Assembly (NCBI GenBank): GCA_019634165.1 | Contig: JAHQVT010000006.1 | Location: 832,563-896,562 of the forward strand | Reading direction: 5' to 3' | DNA: 64,000 nucleotides | DNA from: Rhodospirillales bacterium | GTDB lineage: Bacteria; Pseudomonadota; Alphaproteobacteria; Rhodospirillales; Thalassospiraceae | In this document: in pieces, positions 16,449-25,091 of the stretch | Layout: every line of letters begins with the position of its first letter | Numbering within the stretch: position 1 is the first letter of the stretch | Made by a program: the position numbers and the translations under genes | Notes under the pieces: model-generated | What the model was told of the DNA's origin: nothing | Database searches by the model: none | The model's input: only the letters and a program-made list of their open reading frames with translations

Positions 16449-17120
16449 ATGGTGGAATCCCGTGATGGTGATGCCAGCCCGAATGATGTTTCCGATAGCG
16501 CATCGGACTTAACCCGCATGACCGATGCTGATCCGCAAAGCTTGGCGGCCTATTACGACAAGTGGGCAGGCAGTTATGACGCAGATTTGCCCAAGATGGG
16601 CTATGACGCGCCGATGCGTGCCGCCGCGATCATGCAGGATCAGGGTGTTGCGCCAGATGCGCCGATTTTAGATGCAGGCTGCGGCACCGGATTAACCGGG
16701 CTTGAGCTGTCAAAGGCCGGATACCGCGACATTACCGGCATTGATATTTCGCTGGAATCCCTGCAAGCAGCAGAGGCCAAAGGCGTTTATCGGCACCTTA
16801 AAAAGCGCGATATGAACAAGCCGCTGGCATTTGGTGACAATGGTTTCGGTGCGCTGCAATGTATTGGCACCTTGACTTATGTCCGTGAAGTCAGAAAGCT
16901 GTTTGCTGAATTTTGCCGGGTGGTCAAACGCGGCGGGATCATAAGCTTTACCCAGCGCGCAGACCTTTATGACGGGGCCTTTGCCAAGGCCATTCAGGCA
17001 ACAGTTCGCGTCGGCCTTTGGGAACAGGTTTCGCATTCCGACCCGATGCCCTATTTGCCAAACCATCAGGATTTCGGCGATCAGAAACGTGTTTTCTATG
17101 ATGTGTATCGCGTCAAATAG
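16449..17120 (+). CDS. Class I SAM-dependent methyltransferase
   Basis: Methyltransferase of 223 residues with a Rossmann fold. Motif I is PILDAGCGTGLTGLELSKAGY, followed by the acidic loop ITGIDIS and the motif around FGALQCIGTLTYVREVRKLFAEFCRVVKRGGIISF. The N-terminal DPQSLAAYYDKWAGSYDADLPKMGYDAP is the usual Williams-Beuren-like/UbiE-like entry. The first 30 residues are a polar extension with no recognisable domain. Substrate not assignable. No operon partner. Confidence 0.82.
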   Translation: MVESRDGDASPNDVSDSASDLTRMTDADPQSLAAYYDKWAGSYDADLPKMGYDAPMRAAAIMQDQGVAPDAPILDAGCGTGLTGLELSKAGYRDITGIDISLESLQAAEAKGVYRHLKKRDMNKPLAFGDNGFGALQCIGTLTYVREVRKLFAEFCRVVKRGGIISFTQRADLYDGAFAKAIQATVRVGLWEQVSHSDPMPYLPNHQDFGDQKRVFYDVYRVK

Positions 17121-17205
17121 GCTTTCTGTTTTCATCCCCTCCCCGTCAAAACACCCCTTATCAGATCAAACCAATCGATAAATGCGATCCATTCGCAAAT
17201 ATATA

Positions 17206-17247
17206 GTTGACATGATCAACCATCCTCATGTAGTTGATATAGTCAAC
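17206..17247. promoter_or_regulatory. Two palindromic operators for the MFS-MarR operon
   Basis: GTTGA-catga-TCAAC (17206-17220) and GTTGA-tatag-TCAAC (17233-17247) are two inverted repeats with identical arms, 27 bp centre to centre, about 120 bases before the MFS start. MarR dimers bind sites of this size, and the MarR gene is the second gene of the operon, so autoregulation is likely. Confidence 0.7.
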
Positions 17248-17367
17248 CAGTTAACCTTACGCATTTCAAGGACGCAGCGCCCCACGCATTAACCGTCCGA
17301 ATGACATAAGCCCATTCCCCCGCGCGCCACCACCTGCCCGCGCCTGCCGTTTGAAAGTAACCGCCCC

Positions 17368-18777
17368 ATGCCCATCCCAATTCGCGTTTCAAACAAGGTC
17401 TATCCCGATGGCTTGCCTGCCCCACGCAGCATCTTTGCCACCGCGGCTGTTTTATTGACGATCATGATGGCCGTGCTTGATGGCACGATCATGAATGTGG
17501 CACTTCCGACCATTGCACAGGATCAGGGCGTTTCACCGGCCCATGCGATTTGGGTCGTAACCGCCTATCAATTGGCAATTGTTGTTTCGCTGTTACCCCT
17601 TGCTGCCCTTGGCGAAGCAATCGGGTTTCGCAAAGTTTATCTGACCGGCATCGTGACATTTGGCGTGGCATCTGCCTTGTGTGCCATCGCACCGAATATT
17701 GAACTTCTGACCGCAGCGCGTGTGTTACAGGGCCTTGGCGGTGCCGCACTCATGAGCATCAATGGTGCCGTCATGCGCCATATCTTCCCACAGGCCAAAT
17801 TGGGTCGCGCCATTGGCTGGATCGCAATGACCGTGTCGGTATCGGCCGCAGGTGGCCCGACCATCGCATCGGCCATACTGGCGGTGACCAGTTGGCATTG
17901 GCTGTTTTTGATCAATGTGCCGATTTCGGTTTTTGCCATCGCGATTGGCTATTTCACCCTGCCGTTTAATGCGCCCACCCGCACCCGGTTTGATTTCATC
18001 AGCGCGTTTTTAAACGTTCTGGCCTTTGGCGGTTTGATCGCCGCCCTTGGCAATGTCGGCACTGAAAGCCACCCGGTATTGATTGCGGCCCAATTTGCCA
18101 TCTCGATCATTGCCGGGGTGTTTTTGGTCCGCCGCCAATTGTCCAAAGACCGCCCGATGCTGCCGCTTGATCTGTTGAAATTGCCAATCTTTGCCTGTTC
18201 GATTGGCTCATCTGTTTGTGGTTTTTCCGCCCAGATGATTGCGTTTGTCACCCTGCCATTCTATTTCCATGACGTATTGGGATATAGCCCGACCGTCACC
18301 GGCCTTTTAATGACGCCATGGCCCTTGGCCACCGCAATCGCCGCCCCCGTCGCCGGACGTTTGGCCGATAAATATTCGCCAATCCGTCTGACCGGCATGG
18401 GCATGGCGATATTTGCGCTTGGACTTTATGCGACAACATTGGTTCCGATTGAAGGCAGCTATATCTGGATCATTGCCGCCCTTGCGGTCTGTGGCGTTGG
18501 CTTTGGGCTGTTTCAGGCACCCAATAACCGCTTGATGTTAACTTGTGCCCCGCGTGATCGTGCCGGGGGTGCCAGCGGGATGCTTTCAACCGCACGCCTG
18601 ACCGGGCAATCGGTTGGTGCCGCCATGGCCGCCATATTGATTGGCACGAGCGGCTCGTTTGAATTGGATGCCATCATGAGCTTTGCCGCAGGTGCGGCTT
18701 TGTTATCAGCCATCATTTGCGAAGGCCGCCGCCATGCCCTTCGCACCGGATGGATCACAAGCCCCATAAGCGTGTAA
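17368..18777 (+). CDS. MFS transporter, DHA2 (14-TMS) family
   Basis: Proton-driven multidrug efflux-type permease of 469 residues. The motif C-like start SIFATAAVLLTIMMAVLDGTIMNVALPTIAQDQGVSP is typical of DHA2/EmrB-like transporters, and GEAIGFRKVYLTGI is motif A. About 14 membrane segments can be counted. It is followed 25 bases later by a MarR regulator in the same direction and preceded by two MarR-type palindromes. Together these make a self-regulated efflux unit, with an unknown compound as substrate and inducer. Confidence 0.88.
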   Translation: MPIPIRVSNKVYPDGLPAPRSIFATAAVLLTIMMAVLDGTIMNVALPTIAQDQGVSPAHAIWVVTAYQLAIVVSLLPLAALGEAIGFRKVYLTGIVTFGVASALCAIAPNIELLTAARVLQGLGGAALMSINGAVMRHIFPQAKLGRAIGWIAMTVSVSAAGGPTIASAILAVTSWHWLFLINVPISVFAIAIGYFTLPFNAPTRTRFDFISAFLNVLAFGGLIAALGNVGTESHPVLIAAQFAISIIAGVFLVRRQLSKDRPMLPLDLLKLPIFACSIGSSVCGFSAQMIAFVTLPFYFHDVLGYSPTVTGLLMTPWPLATAIAAPVAGRLADKYSPIRLTGMGMAIFALGLYATTLVPIEGSYIWIIAALAVCGVGFGLFQAPNNRLMLTCAPRDRAGGASGMLSTARLTGQSVGAAMAAILIGTSGSFELDAIMSFAAGAALLSAIICEGRRHALRTGWITSPISV

Positions 18778-18802
18778 GGGTTTGGCATATGAGGATACGA
18801 TC

Positions 18803-19258
18803 ATGACGACCGACATGCAGGATGTGGATCAGGTGCATATTTCCGGTGAAACGCTTCATCGGCTGATCCATTCCTATAAACGTTCGATCATCAATACGAT
18901 GAGCGATGCCAATATCCCGATGCCGTTTTCCCATAAACGGGTCTTGAAATGGGTTTTGCGTATGCCGGGCATCACCGCCCAGCAAATGGCCGAAAAATCC
19001 GGTCAGGACAAAGGCCGCATCACCCGACTTTTAAAAGAAGTTGAAAATGACGGGCTGATAGAACGCCGCCCGCACCCGATTGATCGACGCAGCCAGACAC
19101 TGCATTTAACTGCCGCCGGTAACGCGCTGATGAACGATGTTCAAAGTGCCGAACAAGATGTCAGAACCCGAATGACACGCGGCCTTACGCCAAAACAAAT
19201 CAGGGACTTTGTCGAGATCGCCAATCTGATGGCTGATAACCTCGACCCCTGCGGCTAG
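18803..19258 (+). CDS. MarR-family regulator, 3' end at a MITE
   Basis: Winged-helix regulator of 151 residues. The DNA-binding region is PGITAQQMAEKSGQDKGRITRLLKEVENDGLIERRPHPIDRRSQTLHLTAAG with the DRR wing. The ATG at 18803 has GAGGAT upstream. It is cotranscribed with the upstream MFS gene. The stop codon TAG is itself the first three bases of a MITE-like element (19256-19523). The original C-terminus may have been a few residues different. Confidence 0.85.
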   Translation: MTTDMQDVDQVHISGETLHRLIHSYKRSIINTMSDANIPMPFSHKRVLKWVLRMPGITAQQMAEKSGQDKGRITRLLKEVENDGLIERRPHPIDRRSQTLHLTAAGNALMNDVQSAEQDVRTRMTRGLTPKQIRDFVEIANLMADNLDPCG

Positions 19259-19523
19259 GGTCAGGACCTATTAATTAAATGCGTCCTGCATCAGTCAGTT
19301 TATTTGTGGGTAGGAGCTCTTCCACAGGAAACCCAATGGTTTTCAAGGAAGAGCGGCGCCCTCCACGAATAAACTGACTGGTGCCCGAAGGGTTTGGATA
19401 AAAACATTCCCCCAGCCCCGATATCAGCTTGAAAAGGCTGATAGCCATTCCTGCTCTGATATCAAACCTGTTTGAACTTTTTTATTCAAACAGGACACAA
19501 TGAATTAATAGGCCCTGACCCTA
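19256..19523. mobile_element. MITE-like element joining MarR and SIP genes
   Basis: The terminal inverted repeats begin TAGGGTCAGGACCTATTAAT at 19256 and match the inverted end at 19523 (ATTAATAGGCCCTGACCCTA) with one mismatch in 20, and both ends are TA. Inside are strong hairpins: an 18-bp arm at 19292-19309 pairing with 19363-19380 (one mismatch), GCTCTTCC/GGAAGAGC (19316-19323 with 19347-19354), TATCAGC/GCTGATA, and CCTGTTTGAA/TTCAAACAGG (19467-19494). No coding frame. The size of 268 bp and TA ends resemble the element at 9875-10143, but the end sequences differ. Confidence 0.75.
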
Positions 19524-19539
19524 AGACTAGGAGTATCTT

Positions 19540-20322
19540 ATGAACAGACCTGCCCCACGTGATTTTACCGTGATCAGAAAAGCCTATGTCACCCCCAACA
19601 TGCTGCGCGTCACCCTTGGCGGCGATGGCATGGCATCCTTCCCCGAAGATCAGGCAAGTGCCTATGTCAAACTGATCTTCCCCATCGAAAATGATGAAAA
19701 AGACCGGGTTTTGCGCCGGACCTATACCGTACGTCATGACCGAATGACCGATCAGGGCCGCGAAATTGATATTGATTTTGTCATGCATGGCGATGGCTCA
19801 GATGATAACGACCATGGTGGTCCGGCCTCAAACTGGGCGGTCAATTGCGCACCCGGTGATACCATCACCATCGGCGGACCCGGCCCGAAAAAGCTGGTTG
19901 ATCCGACCGCCGATTGGTTCCTGATAGCTGGCGATATGACTGCCCTTCCCGCTGTTTCGGTCAATCTGGAAATCCTGCCCGATGATGCCCGTGGTTATGC
20001 CGTGATTGAAGTCCAATCCGAAGCCGACATGCAGGATTTGCAAAAGCCCGCCAATGTCACGATTGAATGGGTGATCAACCCCCATCCCGGCAAAACCAAC
20101 ACGGCCCTTAGTGACGTTGTCAAAAAGCTTGCTTGGGGTAATGGCCGCGCATCGGTTTGGGCGGCGTGCGAATTTACATCCATGAAGGAATTGCGCGATT
20201 ATTTCCGCAATGAACGCGGTCTTGACCGCGATGATTTCTATATCTCAAGCTATTGGAAGCTTGGCATGAATGAAGACAATCACAAGGTCATCAAATCCAA
20301 AGATGCGAAAACCGCAGCTTAG
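19540..20322 (+). CDS. Siderophore-interacting protein (FAD-binding ferric reductase)
   Basis: Member of the SIP/ViuB family, 260 residues, which reduces ferric siderophores in the cytoplasm with NAD(P)H and FAD. Visible features: N-terminal FAD domain (RDFTVIRKAYVTPNMLRVTLGGDGM, then RRTYTVRH which holds FAD) and the C-terminal part from DWFLIAGDMTALPAVSVNLEILP, with VWAACEFTSMKELRDYFRNERGLDRDDFYISSYWKLGMNED. The start follows AGGAG. A MITE end lies just 16 bases upstream of the ATG, so the promoter must be inside the element or further upstream through the MFS-MarR operon. Confidence 0.88.
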   Translation: MNRPAPRDFTVIRKAYVTPNMLRVTLGGDGMASFPEDQASAYVKLIFPIENDEKDRVLRRTYTVRHDRMTDQGREIDIDFVMHGDGSDDNDHGGPASNWAVNCAPGDTITIGGPGPKKLVDPTADWFLIAGDMTALPAVSVNLEILPDDARGYAVIEVQSEADMQDLQKPANVTIEWVINPHPGKTNTALSDVVKKLAWGNGRASVWAACEFTSMKELRDYFRNERGLDRDDFYISSYWKLGMNEDNHKVIKSKDAKTAA

Positions 20323-20353
20323 GCAACCTAGGCCACATTACCCGAGCTGACAT

Positions 20354-20389
20354 AAAACACCCCGCGTCCTTAACAGTCCGGGGTGTTTT
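20354..20389 (+). terminator. Rho-independent terminator after SIP gene
   Basis: AAAACACCCCG pairs with CGGGGTGTTTT over a 14-base loop, followed by a T-run, 32 bases after the stop codon. Confidence 0.85.
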
Positions 20390-20471
20390 TTATCATCATC
20401 AACAGACTCACCAAGTTTGCGCTAGCGCAAGGTTTTACCCGGCAAAACTAGATAGATTAAAAATCAGATTT

Positions 20472-20486
20472 TGATCACGGTGATCA
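20472..20486. promoter_or_regulatory. Perfect palindrome before the permease gene
   Basis: TGATCAC-G-GTGATCA, 7-bp arms, ends 15 bases before the permease ATG. The position overlaps the leader and could be a repressor site, for example of an ArsR-like or redox regulator. No such gene is adjacent. Confidence 0.45.
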
Positions 20487-20501
20487 CATGGGGCGCCAAG
20501 A

Positions 20502-21824
20502 ATGTTCAATAAGCTGATTACCCTGTACCGCGAAAACCCCCGCGAAGGACGTTTGTTTGCCTTTATCGCGCTGGGGTTTATGGCCATCTATTTTATCCCC
20601 GTGGGAACCGGGCGGTTTGACAATGCCGTTCTTGAGGCCGTCTATCTAACCAACTGGTATGCCCGCGAACACGTTGTTCTATGCCTGCTTCCGGCCTTTG
20701 TCATTGCCGGGGCGATGGCCGTTTACATCAGCCAGGGTTCAGTTATGCGCTATCTCGGCCCGGATGCGTCGCGCCCGGTTGCCTTGGGGGTCGCATCGGT
20801 GTCGGGAACGTTGCTTGCGGTTTGCTCCTGCACGGTCTTGCCGCTTTTTGGCGGGATTTACAAACGTGGTGCGGGACTTGGCCCGGCCATCGCATTTCTC
20901 TATTCCGGGCCTGCGATCAACATCATGGCAATCGTGGTGACATCCAAAGTCCTCGGCGCTGAAATCGGCATTGCACGTGGCGTTGGGGCCATTGTCTTTG
21001 CCGTTGTCATTGGCTTGATCATGCATCTGATCTATCGCCGCGAAGAAAGCGACCGGGCGCAAAAATCCAAACGGGGCTTTGGCGCAACCGGGGATGAAAA
21101 ACCGCTTTCGATCACGGTTGCCTTCTTTGGCTTGATGATTGGGGTGCTTGTCTTTGCCAACTGGGCATCGGTCCAAGACAGCAATGCTTGGATGGCGGTC
21201 TATCAGGCAAAATGGGTGATCACTTCGCTTCTGGCCGCCGGATTTGGTGGGCTATTGATCTGGCAATGGAATTGGCCGGTGCATCAGGTAGCCGCCCTTG
21301 CCGCCGTCACCCTTCTGACAGCGCTGATTTTCCCGCAGCATCCCCAACTGGCCTTTGCGATTGGCATTATCGGCCTGATGATGATCGCCCTTTCACGCGA
21401 CGAAGACCGCGAATGGGTTTTACAAAGTTGGGATTTCACCAAACAGATTTTGCCCCTGCTCGTGATCGGTGTTTTCATTGCGGGCATGCTGCTTGGCCGT
21501 CCGGGCCACGAAGGGCTTATTCCCAATGAATGGGTGCAAATCGCAGTTGGTGACAATTCGCTAAGCTCGACCGTACTGGCATCGGTTCTTGGCGCATTCA
21601 TGTATTTTTCGACCTTAACCGAAATCCCGATTGTCGAAGCCCTGATCGGGGCAGGCATGGGCAAAGGACCGGCATTGGCATTGTTGTTGGCCGGGCCTGC
21701 GTTATCGCTTCCGAACATGTTGGTGATCAGAACCGTCATCGGCACGCAGAAAACGTTGGTATACTGCGCGCAGGTCATCGTCATGGCGACATTTTCGGGC
21801 TTTATCTATGGCAACTTCCAATAA
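20502..21824 (+). CDS. Permease, COG0701/DUF318 (ArsP-like)
   Basis: Membrane protein of 440 residues with ten or so helices. The pair of conserved segments LLAVCSCTVLPLFGGIYKRGAGLGPAIAFLYSGPAINIMAI and the mirrored STLTEIPIVEALIGAGMGKGPALALLLAGPALSLPNMLVI identifies the DUF318 permeases, some of which (ArsP) export trivalent organoarsenicals. The cysteine pair in CSC is present. A thioredoxin-like gene follows after a short gap, a common partnership in this family. The substrate of this copy is not known. Confidence 0.85.
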   Translation: MFNKLITLYRENPREGRLFAFIALGFMAIYFIPVGTGRFDNAVLEAVYLTNWYAREHVVLCLLPAFVIAGAMAVYISQGSVMRYLGPDASRPVALGVASVSGTLLAVCSCTVLPLFGGIYKRGAGLGPAIAFLYSGPAINIMAIVVTSKVLGAEIGIARGVGAIVFAVVIGLIMHLIYRREESDRAQKSKRGFGATGDEKPLSITVAFFGLMIGVLVFANWASVQDSNAWMAVYQAKWVITSLLAAGFGGLLIWQWNWPVHQVAALAAVTLLTALIFPQHPQLAFAIGIIGLMMIALSRDEDREWVLQSWDFTKQILPLLVIGVFIAGMLLGRPGHEGLIPNEWVQIAVGDNSLSSTVLASVLGAFMYFSTLTEIPIVEALIGAGMGKGPALALLLAGPALSLPNMLVIRTVIGTQKTLVYCAQVIVMATFSGFIYGNFQ

Positions 21825-21846
21825 GCCCGCACACAGGAGAGCACAG

Positions 21847-22077
21847 ATGAAAATCACGATTTATGGCAGCGGATGCGCGAAATGTCAGTCGCTTGCCAAA
21901 AACGCCGAAGCCGCGGCACAAGCCCTTGATCTTGATTACGACATCGAAAAAGTCACCGATGTAAACAGCATCATTGACGCCGGGATCATGCGCACCCCCG
22001 CCCTTATGATTGATGACGAAATTCTGATCGAAGGCAAGGTCGCCACCCCTGATGAAATCCGGCAGATGATCTCATGA
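21847..22077 (+). CDS. Small thioredoxin-like protein (redox-active disulfide type)
   Basis: 76 residues with the CxxC centre in IYGSGCAKCQSLAKNAEAAAQ, an active-site form seen in TIGR00412 redox-active disulfide proteins, and a cis-proline at TPALMIDDEILIEGKVAT. AGGAGAG precedes the ATG at 21847, 22 bases after the permease stop, so the two form an operon. Probably hands electrons or a thiolated substrate to the permease. That is inference. Confidence 0.85.
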   Translation: MKITIYGSGCAKCQSLAKNAEAAAQALDLDYDIEKVTDVNSIIDAGIMRTPALMIDDEILIEGKVATPDEIRQMIS

Positions 22078-22081
22078 AATG

Positions 22082-22117
22082 AAAAACGCCCCGGTCCATT
22101 GCGGTCCGAGGCGTTTT
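22082..22117. terminator. Bidirectional terminator
   Basis: AAAACGCC-c-CGG pairs with CCG-a-GGCGTTTT. It lies between the thioredoxin-like gene and the convergent DUF3126 gene. Confidence 0.85.
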
Positions 22118-22141
22118 CTTATTTCATCGTCCGGCGCACAA

Positions 22142-22360
22142 TCACGGTGCCGGCGGCAGGTCTTCTTCAAGAATGACCAGATTCAGCGAATAGCTGACTT
22201 CGCCTTCGTCTTCGTCACGATGCACAACACCGACGAATTCATCGCCAACACGCATTTCGATCGGATGGCCTTTTTTCTTTGGTGCATCAATGGCGATCCG
22301 GTTGTTATCAAAGGTGCGGCGCAGATAATCGGTAACGCGCGCGATTTCGGTCGGTGTCAT
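22142..22360 (-). CDS. DUF3126 family protein
   Basis: 72-residue protein typical of alphaproteobacteria (DUF3126), function unknown. It is a compact alpha/beta protein (MTPTEIARVTDYLRRTFDNNRIAID then MRVGDEFVGVVHRDEDEGEVSYSLNLVILEEDL) with no signal peptide and no cysteines. It converges on the thioredoxin-like gene across a shared terminator. The start ATG at 22360 has a weak GGGCAAG-type leader. Confidence 0.85.
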   Translation of the reverse strand: MTPTEIARVTDYLRRTFDNNRIAIDAPKKKGHPIEMRVGDEFVGVVHRDEDEGEVSYSLNLVILEEDLPPAP

Positions 22361-22756
22361 AGGACTTGCCCCTCGTTCTTTTCTGTCGGCTTTATCGGTT
22401 AGATCACAGAATATCGCATACGCGCTTTGGCGTCTGCCCTATTTCCTGTGTCTTTTAAAATCTGAAGCCACTGTCCTTTCACAAATGCCCCCCGAAAATC
22501 AAGCCCACAGGATCAAAAAAGACCGATTTAGGCGATTTTTTATCCGCGTGATGTTTCTTGGCATTTAATCACCGCTCAAATGGCAACATCATTTCACCTA
22601 CCCAACAGATCGGAACGCATCGCCAAAAATTCCAATCACAGCAAATCATCCCTAAACACACCCGGTCCCAGCAAGATCAAAACCATCACATAGATTTGCC
22701 AAGCCTTAAGCGCATAAGCAGTTGCAATCCCCCCAAGCAGCGTTTAATCCGAATAG
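22361..22756. other. Non-coding stretch between DUF3126 and GST genes
   Basis: 396 bases without a gene or clear repeat. One weak stem-like segment, GACCGATTTAGGCGATTTTTT (near 22520), could act as a terminator for nothing recognisable. Both flanking genes read outward from it, so it must hold both promoters. Confidence 0.5.
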
Positions 22757-23500
22757 ATGTCCGAGATTGATCCAGCATCCCAAACCAAACCTTCGAAAGC
22801 CGCAAAAACCGATAGCCCATCAGGCGATGGCGCACCAGGAACGGCGAAGCGAACCCGTCCTATTCTATATAGTTTCCGCCGCTGTCCCTATGCCATGCGG
22901 GCGCGGATGGCGCTTTTGGCGGCCGATATTGATGTTGAGCTGCGCGAAGTCGTGCTCCGCGACAAACCGCCAAGCATGATCGAAGCATCCCCCAAGGCAA
23001 CCGTACCGGTCTTGATCCTGCCTGATGGCAGCGTGATTGACGAAAGCCTTGAAATCATGGTTTGGGCGCTGGCGGAAAATGACCCGCTGGAATGGCTTAC
23101 GCCAGAAAGCGGCACTCTTGATGATATGCTCGCACTGATTGCCCTAAATGACGGACCGTTCAAACATCATCTGGACCGCTTTAAATATCACACCCGCTAT
23201 GAAAATGCCGACCCGATTGAGCACCGCCAAGACGCCGAAAAAATCCTTAATCGGCTTGATGGCCGCTTGGCCGTTGGCAAATATCTGTTTGGATCCCGCC
23301 CGGCTCTGGCAGACTTCGCCATTGCGCCCTTCATCCGCCAATTTGCCAATGCCGACGCAGCAGCATTTGACGCCATGCCGTTTGCCCACCTGCAGCGTTG
23401 GCTGAATGATTTTCTGGCATCCAGCTTTTTCGAACGCGCCATGACCAAATATGATCAATGGCACGAAGGCGACGACCCGATCATTTTCAAAGCAGCCTGA
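22757..23500 (+). CDS. Glutathione S-transferase family protein
   Basis: 247 residues. After a 34-residue polar extension comes a thioredoxin-fold GST domain (RPILYSFRRCPYAMRARMALLAADIDVELREVVLRDKPPSM, with the CPYA motif, then PKATVPVLILPDGSVIDESLEIM holding the cis-Pro and SLEIM glutathione-binding site) and an all-helical C-terminal domain ending in LQRWLNDFLASSFFERAM. The CPYA-type cysteine suggests an Omega/Beta or stringent-starvation-like thiol transferase. An in-frame TAG just before the ATG fixes the start. Stand-alone gene. Confidence 0.87.
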   Translation: MSEIDPASQTKPSKAAKTDSPSGDGAPGTAKRTRPILYSFRRCPYAMRARMALLAADIDVELREVVLRDKPPSMIEASPKATVPVLILPDGSVIDESLEIMVWALAENDPLEWLTPESGTLDDMLALIALNDGPFKHHLDRFKYHTRYENADPIEHRQDAEKILNRLDGRLAVGKYLFGSRPALADFAIAPFIRQFANADAAAFDAMPFAHLQRWLNDFLASSFFERAMTKYDQWHEGDDPIIFKAA

Positions 23501-23727
23501 TTTTAAACAACGGTTCGATCTTTAAACAGTCTCCATCACATTCCATCTGATGAAAAGATCATCCGCAGCTTTGCCGCGCAAACGCAGATAATGCCTCGCC
23601 ATTGGCGGGCCATTCCTATCATCAAACTACGGGATTATACTTCTGTTACCATTCACAGGCTGGTCAACGGCCATTCCCTGTGCTAGCAAACTGCACATCA
23701 CACCATAACGCTTCAGGACCGGAATTT

Positions 23728-24264
23728 ATGGCCGATTATGATGTCAAGCCGCTGATAACGGCAGACGAAATTGCCACTAAGATCGACGCACTTGCCGCCT
23801 CGATCAATGAAAGCTTCAAAGACACTGAAAAGCTGATTGTCGTTGGCCTGCTGCGCGGTTCCTTCGTGTTCATCGCTGATCTTGCCCGCAAACTGACCGT
23901 TCCGGTCGAAGTCGACTTCATGGTCGCATCTTCGTACGGGGATTCGACGGAAAGCTCGCGCAATGTGCGTATCGTCAAAGACCTTGATGGTCAGATCCGT
24001 GGCAAGGATGTGCTGCTGGTCGAAGACATCATCGATACCGGCTATACGCTTTCCGAAGTCGTCCGATTGCTCAATACCCGCGATCCGAACCGTCTGGAAA
24101 TCTGCACGCTTTTGAACAAGCCGTCGCGTCGCGAAGTCGAAATCCCAATCGGTTTCTGCGGCTTTGATATTCCCGATGAGTTTGTTGTTGGCTATGGCAT
24201 CGACTATGCCCAAAACAACCGCAACCTGCCTTATATCGGAACCGTGCATTTCCACGGCGAATAA
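23728..24264 (+). CDS. hpt: Hypoxanthine phosphoribosyltransferase
   Basis: Purine salvage enzyme making IMP/GMP from hypoxanthine or guanine and PRPP. The 178 residues contain [37 protein letters not shown] and the PRPP-binding loop [14 protein letters not shown], the arrangement of bacterial Hpt. The start is the ATG at 23728 ([15 protein letters not shown]). A frame extending upstream has no family match. Followed by a strong bidirectional terminator. Confidence 0.93.
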   Translation: MADYDVKPLITADEIATKIDALAASINESFKDTEKLIVVGLLRGSFVFIADLARKLTVPVEVDFMVASSYGDSTESSRNVRIVKDLDGQIRGKDVLLVEDIIDTGYTLSEVVRLLNTRDPNRLEICTLLNKPSRREVEIPIGFCGFDIPDEFVVGYGIDYAQNNRNLPYIGTVHFHGE

Positions 24265-24286
24265 GCAGCGATTGCCACAAGAATTA

Positions 24287-24322
24287 AAAATGGCGGGAAG
24301 CAAATGCTATCCCGCCATTTTT
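24287..24322. terminator. Bidirectional terminator after hpt
   Basis: AAAATGGCGGGA pairs with TCCCGCCATTTTT around a GCA/TGC inner stem. The stop codon of the convergent holin-like gene (24307) lies within the hairpin. Confidence 0.85.
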
Positions 24323-24801
24323 GTATCTGCATCACTGTGATTGGTTGCACGTTTGGCCTTGGCCGATGGTCGGTCAAACACGCCAAGCGCGTTTAAATCC
24401 GTCACCATCTGATCAAACCCGGTTTGCATACGGGGTTTGTTCCCCTGCCCTGTGGCGTAACCTGCCATTGCCGAATGGATCAGAAGATCGAACAAAGCAT
24501 CATCTTCGGCGCGCTTGGTATTGGCGGCTTGTTCTTCGCCATTCACGGCATGATCGATGCCATCCCCGGGATCACGTTGCAACATGATTGCAAGTGTCAC
24601 AAGCGCCAGCGCGATCAAGGTTCCGCCAAGTGCCGTTGCCGCCGCAATCGCACCAAAACTTGCCGCAAGCCCCATATAGACTGCGCCAAGCAAGAACCCT
24701 GCCCCGATCAGCATCACAATACCGATCACAGCAAAAACCGCGCACTTTCGTGCAGCGGCCTTTGCCAGATCAGCAATCCTGTCGGTCAGTTGATCAATCA
24801 T
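24307..24801 (-). CDS. Phage-holin-family membrane protein
   Basis: 164 residues with two hydrophobic hairpin helices (CAVFAVIGIVMLIGAGFLLGAVYMGL and AAATALGGTLIALALVTLAIML) and a long polar tail. This is the pattern of the holin-like family (Phage_holin_3_6/DUF1469) that is usually paired with YqjD/ElaB-like proteins in proteobacteria. Its ATG overlaps the stop of the upstream gene as ATGA, indicating coupled translation. Not evidence of a prophage. Confidence 0.75.
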   Translation of the reverse strand: MIDQLTDRIADLAKAAARKCAVFAVIGIVMLIGAGFLLGAVYMGLAASFGAIAAATALGGTLIALALVTLAIMLQRDPGDGIDHAVNGEEQAANTKRAEDDALFDLLIHSAMAGYATGQGNKPRMQTGFDQMVTDLNALGVFDRPSAKAKRATNHSDADTKMAG

Positions 24802-25091
24802 TTCTGAAGCAGACGACCAATCAGAAGACCAACGCCAAAGGTCACGGCAACTGAAGACAGCGGACGTTCGCGCACCTGATCAACCGCAACTTCGCGGGCA
24901 TGATCAAACTGATCACGTGCCTGACCCGATACTTCACGGATACGCTCGGCAGCAGCTTGGGTTTTGGTCTGCGCTGCTTCACCCCCGATGGTTTTCAGGG
25001 TTTTGGTAACTTCCGCAAGATCCTTGCGCAGGGCGTCAACATCGGCCTGAAGTTTTGCGTTATCAGCAGTCGTTTCGGTCTTGGCCACCAT
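24798..25091 (-). CDS. YqjD/ElaB (DUF883) family membrane-anchored protein
   Basis: 97 residues: an N-terminal amphipathic coiled coil (ADVDALRKDLAEVTKTLKTIGGEAAQTKTQAAAERIREVSGQARDQF) followed by ERPLSSVAVTFGVGLLIGRLL, a C-terminal membrane anchor. Homologues in E. coli bind ribosomes at the inner membrane in stationary phase. The ATG at 25091 (MVAKTETTADN) is preceded by AGGAG. A longer frame runs through a promoter-like region. Confidence 0.85.
   Translation of the reverse strand: MVAKTETTADNAKLQADVDALRKDLAEVTKTLKTIGGEAAQTKTQAAAERIREVSGQARDQFDHAREVAVDQVRERPLSSVAVTFGVGLLIGRLLQK

Noticed and set aside
22558..22770. 70-residue frame in the DUF3126-GST gap
   Set aside because: No ribosome binding site, odd composition and overlap with the GST start.
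24307..24801. Holin-like gene as part of a prophage
   Set aside because: No other phage genes nearby, and this holin family is common beside YqjD-like genes in ordinary chromosomes.
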